A stretch of 64,000 bases of DNA from Rugalucina vietnamica (Eukaryota; Mollusca; Bivalvia; Lucinida; Lucinidae). Below the pieces are notes generated by a model. It was given only the letters and a program-made list of their open reading frames with translations, searched no databases and was not told the origin of the DNA. A program made the position numbers and the translations under genes. The DNA lies in NCBI GenBank assembly GCA_964017185.1, contig OZ024870.1, positions 54,624,312-54,688,311 on the forward strand, read 5' to 3'. Below are positions 39,201-52,800 of this stretch, piece by piece (the first letter of the stretch is position 1; every line of letters starts with the position of its first letter).

Positions 39201-42200
39201 ACTAGCTCTTTCCCAATAAGATAATATATGTTCTAAAATGGAGAAGCCATATAGGCCTTGGTGTTGTAACAAGCTCTTGGCTTTTTAGCATAGTTCAGAA
39301 TGGTAAGTTGTTCCCCAAAACCCCTATCATCACTTATTGATATCATATGTGTTAGTTGTCTTCAGCCGCATTGGTTGTCACTGGATAACTAGTGTGACAA
39401 TTGAGCCGCGTCATGAGAAAACCACGTTTTTGCCTATGCGAAAACAAAGATGCAGATCAGCTGTGCAGTAATTGCACAGCTGATCAGCATCTTTGTTTTC
39501 GCTACATAGATAGTACAATTCCTCTTCTTCCTAATTCCAAAATTTCAGGCTTCTAGCCATCTTCTGTAGCTGAACAGGCCAGTTGGTGTCAGACCTGGTC
39601 GGAAACCCCAAAGACTATGGCTCAAAATGCAATAGATGCTTTAAAACTGTTGTTGCTGTGCTGCCTCCTCTTCTCAACTGGTTGATCAACAGGTTTCACT
39701 GAACTGGGAAAACAGAAAACTCTTCAGAATTTCACAAACATATGGATCTGGTTATAGAGCAACAAAACAGGTGGTTTAATTGCCTTTCAAAGTAAAAACT
39801 GAATGTTTTGATTAAAACTTACTCAGCCAGGAAATTATTTGCAGTAAATCATAAGCACTGTGAACATAAAGAGACATGGCTTGATAAAACCTGCAATATG
39901 GATAGTGTCTCTTAAGCATCCACTCTGAGAGAAGCTTTGTAGCTTTGTGGTTAAAAGCATTGGACTCTGAATTGAGAGGTCCTGTTTTCTGACCACATTT
40001 TCACCACATTGTGTCTTAGAGCAAGGCACAATAAGAGCCATACCATTTGGAATCCATGGCTCTGTCCCAGCATGACTGAAACATTATTGACCAGGTTGTT
40101 AAACCACAACACAAAAGAAAAGCCTCCATGGCACAGTGGTTATGTCACTCGCATTGTAAACCAGGGGTTGCAGGTTCGATCCGGGGCTTCTCCAGTCTTT
40201 TGGATGATAAACAGGGGTCCCATCTCCATATAACCTTAGCTGTTGGTGAGACGTTAAACCCCAAATTGACCTACCAACAACACAAAAGAACATAGAAAGT
40301 ATCCACACTGCAGTCTGATCATAATTCTGCTCACCTTATAAAAAAGGATGACTTACAGGTCAACCTCATTATAACGCTATCTTTGGGGTCCATAGAAACA
40401 GACCGTGTTATAAGTGAACCATGTTATAATGAGGTTATTTAATATAGACATATAGCAAAATAATCAACTTGGGAGCCATGACATGGCCGTGTTATATTGA
40501 AAACGGCATTATAATGAGGCGCGTTATAATGAGGTTGAAGTGTACTTGTCTCATAGGGCAGGGTTTCTCATGATCGATTTGCACACATGCAGTTGAAGCA
40601 TAAACTACAGAAAGGGTGTGAACACTTCTGCACAGGTGCCAAATATGCAACACCTGCACCATTATAATGAGGTATAATTAAGTTCACAATATATGAGCCG
40701 CTCATGGGAAAACCAACAATGTGGTTTCCGATCAGGTCCGACACAAACCAGGCTGTACAAGCACAGAAGATGGCTAGAAGCTTGAAATTTCGGATTTAGA
40801 AAGTAGAGGAATTGTATTATCCATGTAGCGAAAACAAAGGCGCTGATCAGCTTCGCGGTTACCGCGAAGCTGATCTGCGCCTTTGTTTTCGCATATGCAA
40901 ATTGTTGGTTTTCCCATGAGACGGCTCATATAGTGTTTCCTAACAATGAAGCACCCCTGTTCCACCATTACCTATAAAAGATCTTTGGACACAAATGCTG
41001 GCTTCTAACACGAGGACCATGGCTAATGACACAGAATTTAGCTCTTTAACAGTTACCCCCACCCAATGTGAAGTTGTGCTTGTGCAAGACAGTTTTTCAT
41101 TTTTCGAGACAGATTTTCATATTGCATGGCTCAGAAACATCAAATCTATAATAATTATTCAGTAGCAACATAAAGCATTAAGCTATCTGCATGAAACATG
41201 CATTTGTAGACATGATAAAATGCTACTGAAACAGTTCAACTAATGATGGCTAATGTTTTATTGGAGCCACATCACAAGGATACATGGTTTGTGAAAACAA
41301 AGACGCAGATCAGCTGTGCAACTGCACAGCTGATCAGCATCTTTGTTTTCGCCCCAAGAACAATACTAACTCCCTTCTACCTTGATCCGAAATTTAAATC
41401 TTCTACCCTTAAACTTAACCTGTCATGGTGCAGACTGCTTTGTGTCGGGTCGAGTCCAAAACGGCTAAGACAGTTATTCGTGCGACACAGCTCATTTCAT
41501 TAGGAAGCAAACTAGATGCTAATTGATATTATTTATTGAGTAAAGTAGTGCCAAGTAAGTATTTTATCTGCTCATATTTTCTTTTGTAGACAGCTTATTG
41601 AGTAATTTGGCTTCATGTTCGGCCAAAATGTCTGAGAAATGGGTTTCCCAAGCAGGAATGCTTTTGTTTCCCTGCAAATTTGAAATATGAGACGGTGCCA
41701 AATGAGCCGCCGAATCAGTAAACCGACAATCTGCATATGCAAAAACAAAGGCGCAGATCAACTTCGCAGTAAATGCGCCTCTACTTTCTAAATCCAAAAT
41801 TTCCAGCCTGTAGCCATCTTCTGTGCTTGTACACGGCCCGGTTTGTGTTGGACCTGTTCAGAAACCATATTGTTGGTTTTCCCACAAGCTGGCTCAAATG
41901 TTACATGGCGCTCATGGACAGGCCTGCAAATTATTCATTGTCTTAAAAGGGCCTTTGCATGGACAGGCCTGCAAATTATTCATTGTCTTAAAAGGGCCTT
42001 TGCACCTACATACTGTTTTACAATAAAAAAGCTAATTGATAATTCCAAGCTAAAATGAAACCTCTTTGAGATGGTAACATACACAGGATAAAATCTCACC
42101 AAAAAGTAAGACCATGTTCTGTACTGTTGCTTTTCATACAATTACGAAACTTCTCAAAATCTTTATCAAGTCTTGCGTTACCTTCAAAATCAGCCTTTCG

Positions 42201-45200
42201 CATATCGTTGCCGCATAAGAAGATTTGATTTCCCACACATGTGCAGTTATTCTCTCACAGTTTTGATTTAATTGCGTTAATGATATTTCATACCGCTCCA
42301 CCCCCTTGGCTTTTACCCAGACACATGGGGTCCTGGCATAGGGTAAAAAGCGTTACCTCTCTTTCATCATAGATCAAGTTATTTCAATAATGCTAGAACC
42401 TAGATTATGACATACCAGTTAAATTTGCAATAATTTTTTTTTTTTCCTTGACAATTTTTGTGGGTGTATATAGAACTTTCTATGGATCACATATGCATGT
42501 CACATTGCGCCAGTGTCTTATACATGTGTGATTACTAAGGGGATATAGGTAGTCATAAGCAAAATGTTTGCATTGCTAGCTAGTCTGATCAATTTCCGAC
42601 TAATTATAACATTGTCTGAGAAAAAAATCTCATTTATGTTTTCAGACAATTATATATGATCTGCATCATGAGAAAAACGGATTTTTGACTATTCAAAAAC
42701 AAATGCGCATATCAGCTTCGCAGTTACTGCGAAGCTGATCAGTGCCTTTGTTTTTACTACACAGAAAGTACAATATTTCCTCTTGCTAAATCCAAAATTT
42801 CAAACTTCTAGCCATCTTCTGTGACTATACCAGTCGGTTTTTGTCAGACCTGGCTGACCAAAAAATCCCGAAGCCCGGTTTTCTCTCATCGCGACTCATT
42901 ATCTGAATCATCTTTCTTGCCCATCAGTTAGTGAGAACTCTTCTCTTTTGAGCAATCGACATTCTAGACATATACAAAGTTGGTCAACTTCTGAGATTTA
43001 CCGAATCCAGAGTAGGTTACAGCAATGATGATGCTTTGTAAATACACCACAACCTATTGTTGGGGTCCAAAGCCTGTTTCTGTGTTAGCTATCCATTCCG
43101 TGTTTAAAAGACAGTAAAATGTATAGATATATAGCAAAAGCAGTCATTTGGGGTCCAGCAATGATCTGTGTTATATCCAAAACCGTGTTATAACGAACTG
43201 TGCTATAAAGAGGTTGAGGTGTGTGAGGTTTAAATGTTGCATAGAAAAGTGCCAGCTTTACTATGCAGCTGATTATTTAGCAATATAATGTTTTAATCTG
43301 CTTCAATAATTCAGATTCTTCAAGCTCCTGCAATTATAAGCATATGTAATAGTAGCGTTTTTTTTTTTTTTTTTTTTTTTTTTGTTTTTTTTGTTTTTTT
43401 TTATAGGACATAGAATTGTGTCGGTCAGACCTGATCCGTATCATCCAAGACATGTTCTCCGTAACATAGCTCATAAAGACAGGCCTGAATCATACTTTGT
43501 GAGCTACATCATGACCAAACAGGTCTTCGGGGATTCTGACCAGGTCGGACACAAACTGGCCTGTACAGTCACAGAAGAAAAAAAGCCACAAACTCAATTT
43601 TGAATTTAAGAAGAGGAATTCATACTGTGTAGCAAAAACAAAGGCGCTGATCAGCTGTGCAGTTACTGCACAGCTGATCTGCGTCTTTGTTTTCGCTTAT
43701 GCAAAAAAGCCGATTTACTCATGACGGGGCTCGTAATGTCTACTGTAAGAATCCTTTGGGCTTCCCAGATAATTAGAGAAGACAGCAATATCAGTTTTTA
43801 CACAGAAAGTATCATTTTTTTCCTGGGAAAATTATTTATAGGTTGTCTCTACTTTGGTTACAAAATAATTACTGAAGCAAAGAGGGCTAGGATCAAATGA
43901 CAGCTAGACATTATGGAAACCTGCACAAAAACTTGATCAGGATAGTTGGGGCTGGAAAAACCCTGTCAAAGGTAATGACACAAACTCAGTGCTTCAGAAT
44001 GTCAATGTCTTCAAGCTTGAAACTTCAGAACTTGCTTATAGGACTACAAAAATCTCAAATACACTCAGTTAAAAAGAAAACAAAGGCACCAATAGGTTTT
44101 CTGATTTTTGATGGAGCAGATTTCGATGGAGCAGAAGTGCACCTATTTTGAAGTATTTTCAGACTTTTATATATTGTACTATCCATGTAGCGAAAACAAA
44201 GGTGCTGATCAGCTTCGCTGTAGCTGCGAAGCTGATCAGCGCCTTTGTTTTCGCTACTGCGAAGCTGATCAGCGCTACACGTATAGTTTTCGCTACACAT
44301 ATAGTACAATTCCTCTTGTTTCTAAATCCAAAATTTCCAGCCTCTAGCCATATTCTGTGTTTGTACAGGCCGGTTTGTGTCTGACCTAGTCGGAAACACA
44401 AATTGTTGGTTTTCTGACACACAGGCTCATTTTGACAATTTGAAGAACAAAAGATGATGCAGTTTTATCTAATGAGCTGTGAACCTGTCTGGGAAACAGC
44501 TGGCCTCATCATGCAGTTGGCCTTATTGTTTTGAAATTCAAGATGCTGTCATTGAAATGTGCATTTTATTGTTTTGACAAATCAATGCATGTGCAAGCCA
44601 AGGAACGGGACACATGTTCTGCCAACATTGATATTAGTTATGGCCCTTCCCAAAGATATTCTCTGAAATGTTATTCACATTTCAGACCAATGCTCCCTCC
44701 CCATTGATAGCCCCTTCTCTCACCTTATTTCCATGTGTCTCAGCAACGATCCCAGGGGCAAAATTCTAGGAAGTAATTTAAAAAAAGATGATGTCAGCTT
44801 TCTAATTATCACCCTTTGTCATTTTAGCTTTGTCTTTCTTAAAACGAATAAAGACAAAAACTGAGTGTGCTGAGATTAAAGCACTGAATTAAGTCAGTTA
44901 TACTTGTAACGATAGCCGAGCTAAGCCACAGCAAATCCCGTCGGTGGAAAAGCATGCTCATCCACCAAGGGTGGTTTACTGCGCTATATACCTAACACTT
45001 ACTCTAATCACAAAGTTTCGAGTTTCTAATTTGCATATTACTAACCGCTAATATGCCGCTAATACGTTGCACCAACGTATTCTACAAGGGAGACTATCCC
45101 GTTACATTACTTCCCCCTCCGAGAAGACTTGTCCCAAGTCTTGGCCTAGGGACTACATGGGTAAGGCAACTCCGTTCTGGCAGTTGTCATCATCCCACCG

Positions 45201-48200
45201 CTGCCACCAAATGTGTGTGAGAAAACCAACAATTTTGTTTCCGACCAGGTCCGACACAATCCGGTCTGTGCAGCCACAGAGGATTTTGGTTTTAGAAAAC
45301 AGATGAATTGTACTACACATGTAGCGAAAACAAAGGTGCTGATCAGCTTCGCAATATCTGTGCCTTTGTTTTCGCGTATGCAAATTGTTGGTTTTCTCAT
45401 GCTTAGGTTCATTTTTATTTTGTTCCCATTTTTTTAGCCACCCCCACCCTTCAGGACTCGAAAGTTCAGGGTGCATTCTAAGGTTTTTTTCCCAATCAGT
45501 ATGAACATTGAGTTTCTTGAATGTCAATTATCGACCTGGCAATGCTTAACACTGAGGTCCCAATCAAATGCAGCTCGTTTTTATTGATTGTGCAGATAGT
45601 AACAGAGTTTATTATTAGAAAATTGCCACTCATCTCATGTAGATCAAAGGCTAGGATATTGGAGACTGAATTTTCAATTTGAGCCGCATCATGAGAAAAC
45701 AAACATTCTGCATTATGCAAAAACAAAGGCGCATGTCAGCTTCGCAGTAACTGCGAAGCTGATCAGGGCCTTTGTTTTTGCTACAAGGATAGTACAATTC
45801 CTCAACTTTCTAATTCTAAAATTTCCAGATTCTAGCCGCCTTCTGTGCTTGTACAGCTCAGTCTGTGTCGTACCTGTTCGGAAACCACATTGTTGGTTTT
45901 CTCACGACGTGGCTCATTTTTTGTTGTATGGTAAAAAGAATGTGTCTATCCTGCATATATGGACAACAGGAGAGCAGATTAGCCTGCATAATGTAGAACA
46001 ATACAGTATTTCTCATTTTATGCCAAAATAGTTAAGCAAGCAAAATTAATTTCAAACTTTTGCTGTTGGAGCGATTTGGGCTATGCGTTAAGGCAGGTTT
46101 TCTTGTTACAAAGCTCATTTAAGCCATTAGCAGATAATATTTCCTGTGGACTGTCAATTTGAAGCAATTTGCATTGTTAAACAGTGTTATTCATCCAAAA
46201 ATGCACATATTAAATAATACAGATGCTGAAGTGCAGGTTGACATTGCATTAAGCATAAAGGCGTTAAAACATTTTATGTTAGAGGACAAAGTCTACCGTC
46301 ATTTCGAGATTGGTTGTTTATTCAGTTGTAACGAAAACTGTTCAAAGATCCTCTGTCTGTTCCAGCTCTAATTGTCTTGATATGACAGAAAAATTGTTTA
46401 AAATGATATTCACTTGGAAGACACCCCCCCTCCTCCCCCCCCCCATCACACACACACTTTCTTGCAGCTTATTGAATTCTCATGGATAAATGGAAAAAAG
46501 TCACTGGAAAGAAAGTCACAAGTAAAATGTCATAGGAAAAAAGTCACTGGAAAAAAGTCACGAAAAATAAAAGAATACATTTATTTCATGAGTATGAGTT
46601 GTTTCTACCTCACATGGAGCATTGTTAACAATTGTTTTATACAAGATAAACACAATGTAATTGTTTTAAACAATTTGTAACAATTACCACAATCAGACTG
46701 CAGATTAGGTCAAGTGTTACAGCTTCTGTTCTGTCTGTGAGCCGCATTTTGAAAAAAAAATGGATTTTTTGCCTATGCGGAAACAAAGGCGCAGATCAGC
46801 TGTGCAGTTACTGCACAGCTGATCAGTGCCTTTGTTTTCGCTACACGGATAGTACAATTCCTCCTCTACTTATACCCAAAATTTCAAGATTCTAGCTTTC
46901 TTCTGTGGGTGTATACGCTGGTTTGTGTCGCACCTGGTCGGAAATCCGGAAGACCTTTCTCGCGCCGCAGCTTGTATGCGAGTGCTGTTCATCACAGGTA
47001 CATGTGAGGTACGTAAACTGAGGGAGAGGCCTCCGTGGCATAGTGGTTAAGTTTGATTTGAACCCAGGAGTCACAGGTTCTATCCCAGGCTTCTCCAGTC
47101 TTGCAGATGATGCTTAAAACCATGGGCTGTCTCCATATGATCTTAGCTGTTGAGTTGGGTGTAAAATATGACCCCAGCTAACCGTATATGAGGAAAAGAT
47201 GAGGCATATTCAGACAGCCACAAAATCAAAATGTGGGTATGCACTGTCTAGTTATGCTGGTACACTCTGCTTCTGACTGACACCTGCTGTCCCTACAGTG
47301 TTCTAAAATGGAACAGTCTATTTTTGGTATTGTGTATATAATCCAAGGGAAAGAACTTCAAAATGAATTTGTCTTTGATCTTAACCAGTTGTCTTTCTTC
47401 TGCTTTCAGAGGTTTGAGGGCAACTCCAACACATACCTTGCTGAGCTGCGCCAGGTTGAGCCCCCTATCATCGGTAAAAGGGTCAGGTTTATTCCGTACT
47501 GTCGACACCCTAGGACTGTGTGCCTCAGAGTAGAGATATATGGGTGTCCATGGAAAGGTATGCACTGTAAACCAGTTTATTTTTCTCAAACATTAAATAA
47601 AAATTCTTTGTGAAATTAAAATGCTGCGAAAATGCCCATTTTCACATTGTACTTTGGGTTTGGAAAGCCTAGTTAAGCAGTCGGCGAAAATCAATCACGA
47701 TAGAAAATATGCACGGAGACGAAGAACTCCAAAATACATGTGCTAAAATCAGGCTAATCTTAACTGCAGGTATTTCAGGTTTTGTTAATTGGTGGCTCAT
47801 TTCAAGCTTAATTACTGCACTTTAAGTTGCAATTGGAACTGTTTTGTACCAGGGAGGCATCTTGTTAATTTTAAACTAATTGGCTAATTTTGTTTTTATG
47901 GCTTCTGTTGATCAGTATAATGTTTCCTGTTTAACTATTTATTGCTCAGATTTTGTGGTTTTACTGCTCTAAAATGTACTTTTAACTATTTGCATCAGTC
48001 TTGTCAAAGAAACTCTTCAGAATTCTAGAATACCTCACCCGTTATCCCGAGAACAAGTTATCTATTACCTGTGAAAGAATGCTGACTAAATACTAGTAAA
48101 CTTCCTCCAGAATCTTTGAGTAATAGGCCAGAAGCTTGGAATTTCTGATTTAAGAAGAGTGATCATACTATCCGAGTTACTGTTACAGTTACTGTTTTTG

Positions 48201-49833
48201 CATAAGCAAAAGGCTCATACATTGTAATTTCTACATGTACTCATATAAATTTCAGATGGAGTTGTATCATACAGTATGAAACAAGGAGAGAAGCGTGGTG
48301 CTGAAGTAGACTTTTACGATTTCACCTACGACGGCATAATAAGCCCTGGCTTCCTCAGCGATGGATTGGGACAGTTAACAGATGGCGAGATCGGCGATAC
48401 AAACTTCCGTCTGGACCCACAGGATCTTGGAATGAAAGGTTACGAGTGGGTTGGATGGAAAAATGATACACTTGAGGACCCCGGACCTGTGACTATTACG
48501 TTCAAATTTGACACTGTGAGGAATTTTACGTCCATGAAGTTGTTTTGTAATAATTATTTTACCAAAGACGTGAGAGTGTTCAGAGTGGCGGTGATATATT
48601 ACAGTATAGGCGGGAAATATTTTCAGAAGAAAAAAGACAAGTTTAATTTTATAAGGGATACGGTGGTGGAGTATGCCAGATACGTTCAAATAAAGTTGGA
48701 TAATATTGTCGCCAGATACATTAAAGTAGAACTTTACTTCGACGCAAAATGGATACTTTTAAGTGAAGTGCAATTTGAATCAGGTAAGTCGTATTCTTTT
48801 TTCATTCAGTTTATGCTTTGGTGGTGAGCATGATGTTACAGTGGTAGAGTAACAGACAGGTTCAAAACCTGCAGCTGCCATTTTGTGTGAAGACACATTT
48901 ACTCACCAAAGCACCAGTTAATTACCCAGAAAGTGGTGGCTCCATTCCAACATGACTGAGAAATGGTTGACCCGGCAGTTAAGAGACAGATCAAACAAAG
49001 AAACACAATTTGAACCTCGTCACAGTTAAACAGGATATTTGCCTCTGCAAAAAACAAAGGCACAGATCAGCTGTTTTCGCCACACAGATAGTACAATAAG
49101 GCCATAACAAAATATATATGTGGTTCCTATTACATGGTTTTGAAAAATAGGGTAGGTAGGTAGGACAAATATTTTATTTTATTAAAACATTTGATGATTT
49201 TACAAAGAAAACCTACCAAAATCTTGTAAACAGCCACTTTTTAGACATTTTACAAAGGTTAGGCAAAAAAATGTTAAGGGTCAGGGGTGAAAAATTAGGG
49301 TAGGTAGGGGAACCGGAACCACATATATATTTTATTTTGGCCTAAGTATTGTTTTCAAGCTTCTATCCTGCATCTGTGACTGTACTGGCCGGTTTGTTTC
49401 AGTCCTGGTCGGACACCCTGAAGCCCAGTTTTCTAGTGTCATGGGTCATTTTATCTATACATAATGCTATAATACATGTAGTTCCTTGTGAGGGCAGCCA
49501 ACCCAGCTTTCATATTACTAAACTTAGAATTTAAGCAGAATTGCACATTATTTATGAAGCTTTGGATTGAGGTCTCACAATTGTATATTTTTACACCCAG
49601 AAAAAAAGAAACTTACAAATAACATTAACATTAACAAAATGGTCTATATTCTATTCGATTCCAGCACCTGCGACAGGTAATTTCACACCAGAGTTACCTC
49701 CGCCCACTACGTTGCCAACAACGACAAAGAAATATATTAAAACGCATTTCCCTGCGGAGATAGATATAGAAACTGGAGGGGCGAAAATTGATATTGGTAA
49801 GAAATTGTTGCTTGTTCTTTTTGGATTAGTTGA

Positions 49834-49874
<41 letters not shown>

Positions 49875-52800
49875 CAATAAAATTCACAGTGTAAGAACTT
49901 TACAAAGTATCAAAACGAGGGAGCGTAGTGGCTCAGCGGTAGTGCAACCTTCTCCAGAAAGAAGAAAATATACTGCTATCATGTTGTGTCCTTGACCAAG
50001 ATAACATTACTGGTCGAATATCGTGGAAACTGTGACTCTGTCCCAACATGATTGAAAGTTTTTCGACTGTTTATGTGCTGGGTTTACTCACTTTACTGTT
50101 ATGGCAGTATTTCAAGGGACTTCAGGCTTAAGCTTGTATGCCATTGGTACCTTGTCATAAGTTTTTGTATTCACTCTTTTCTTCATTCTGTTTCCAGGAA
50201 GTGCTGTGGAGACACTAGACACGGGAAATAGAGACTCGGAACAAGAAAGTATTTATCATTTCAATAGGGACAAAGTCCTCCACAAAACCGAGGAGAAAAA
50301 ATCATTCGAGGAACAATATATTGGAATAATCATCGGAGCGCTAGCTTTCCTCATCGTTGTTTTATTCGCCATTGTTCTTTTCATTGTCATTCGCCACAAG
50401 AAACAAAAACGTAACAGTCAGCTCGGACTGAAACCCGGTGTAGATCATGTGACCTTGAACATAAACGGTATGCATATGAATGGTGTGCGGGGCGGCACGA
50501 TGAATGGAAAAGTCTCCCACGGAAACATGTACAACAGCGTTGCCACGGATGAGGAGGATTTAGACCACATTTGTAACGGTGGGGATAAAATTCTTAAATC
50601 GTCCTATTCCGAACCCAAAGACTCCATTCAGGGTCGAAATCTTCCCGACTTGCCATCAAGTTCGCAAGTGACAGGTACCAGTTTGTGCCGTAAAATGTAC
50701 TCACTCACTGTATATTATACTCCAGCCATAATACTCTTTGCTTGAAATATACTCAAAAGTTTGTTTTTTTTATTGCACCTGCTTATAGCAGGGTGCGATA
50801 TAGGAGTTCAAATTTTCGTCCGTCAGTACGTTCGTTTGTCCGTTCGTTCGTCCATCCGTCCGTCAACATTTACATTGAAGTTTAGTTTTCTTGACATCAG
50901 TGATAGCTGCGAGTCTGAAACCTTGCATAGTAATTGTCCCTGACATACCCTTCAAGCACACACCTTAACCTGGTGCCCTTGACCTATATTTCATGGTCCA
51001 CTGACTTTGAAAATTTTTACGGCGAAGTTTTGTCAACATTTATGTCGAAGTTTGGTTTTCTCGACATCAGAGATAGCTGCGAGTCTGAAACCTTGCATAG
51101 TAATTGTCCTTGACATTCCCTTCAAGCATGCACCTTAACCCGGTGCCCTTGACCTATATTTCACGGTCCACTGACTTTGAAAATTTTTACGTCGAAGTTT
51201 GGTTTTCTCGACATCAGAGATAGCTGCAAGTCTGAAACCTTGTATAGTAATTGTCCTTGACATACCCTTCAAGCACGCATCTTAACCTGGTGCCCTTGAC
51301 CTATATTCCACGGTCCACTGACTTTGAAAATTTTTAGATGAAGTTTGGTTTTCTCAATCCAGAGATAGCTGCAAGTCTGAAACCTTGCATAGTAATTGTC
51401 CTTGACATATCCTTCAAGCACGCACCTTAACGCAGTGCCCTTGACCTATATTTCACGGTCCACTGACTTTGAAAATTTTTACGTCGAAGTTTGGTTTTCT
51501 CAACATCAGAGATAGCTGCAAGTCTGAAACCTTGCATAGTAATTGTCCTTGACATACCCTTCAAGCACGCACCTTAACCGGGTGCCCTTGACCTATATTT
51601 CACGGTCCACTGACTTTGAAAATTTTTACGTCGAAGTTTGGTTTTCTCGACATCAGAGATAGCTGCGAGTCTGAAACCTTGCATAGTAATTGTCCTTGAC
51701 ATGCCCTTCAAGCACGCACCTTGACCTGGTGCCCTTGACCTATATTTCACAGTCCACTAACTTTGAAAATTTTTACTTCAAAGTTTGGTTCTCTCGACAT
51801 CAAAGATAGATGGGATTCTGAAACCTTGCATAGTAATTGTCATTGACATACCCTTCAAGCACGCACCTTGACCCGGTGCCCTTTTACCATATTTCACGGT
51901 CTATTGACTTTGCCCGATGCAGGTGTGATATCGACCTCCGCGGAGTTCTTGTTTAATGTTCGTAGGATAGATAGATGTGTGTTGGGTTAATGGTAGAGTA
52001 AAGACCTCTAGAGCCAGGGATTCTTGGTTAGTGAAAGCTCCCCAGAGTACTGGTCAACACCTCGGAAGAGCTGGTTCCATCCCGATATAACTGAGAAGTT
52101 CTCGACTGCGATGTTGAACCAAAAGCAAACCAAAATAGGATAGAAAAGCCTTGTCATGATAACTTCTGACTAAGGGGCTTTTGAATATTAAAGGCAGACT
52201 AAGTTCGCATAGCTCCAATGATAATGAATGACTCTAAATTTTCACAAATGAAAATAATCGGGATTACATTATCTAGACAGCAAAAATAATAAAGACACTG
52301 ATGAGCCTGCACTATAGCTGCAAAACTCTGAGGCTCATATGTAACCTGCGTGTATAGCAAAGAAACGTGTATGTAGCAGTAGCAAATTGAATAAATTTAT
52401 ATGTGTAACATGTCCATATTATGCATGAATTTTCAAATTAATAGCGAAAAGAAGAGAAACAAAAGTTGTGAATGAAGGTTGTGCTCATGAAAAATACATG
52501 TATAGAGATTATTTCATTTTTGTTTATAGTGGCATGAATGGAGCTTTGGGTTCAAGAAAATTGTATTCACAAATGCCTGAACTAAACTTTGTTTCATATT
52601 ACACATATGTATATTATGCATGTCACTATGCTTTCTAATTGTGTAAAATGGTGATGGGTTGTGTTGTAGCTGTTTCCAACAGCATTTTCGTTTGACATTT
52701 TGATCATTTTCTACATACTTTAGGTACTTTTTACATGTTTAATAATATATCTTTTTTTATAAGAGTGACAAACCAAGTTTTAACATAGCATCAGATAGCG

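Noticed and set aside
40120-40200. tRNA gene
   Set aside because: A and B boxes are clear, but the acceptor arms do not pair; it belongs to a SINE with a second copy at 47031.
48375-48689. 104-codon minus-strand frame
   Set aside because: Antisense shadow of DDR exon d.
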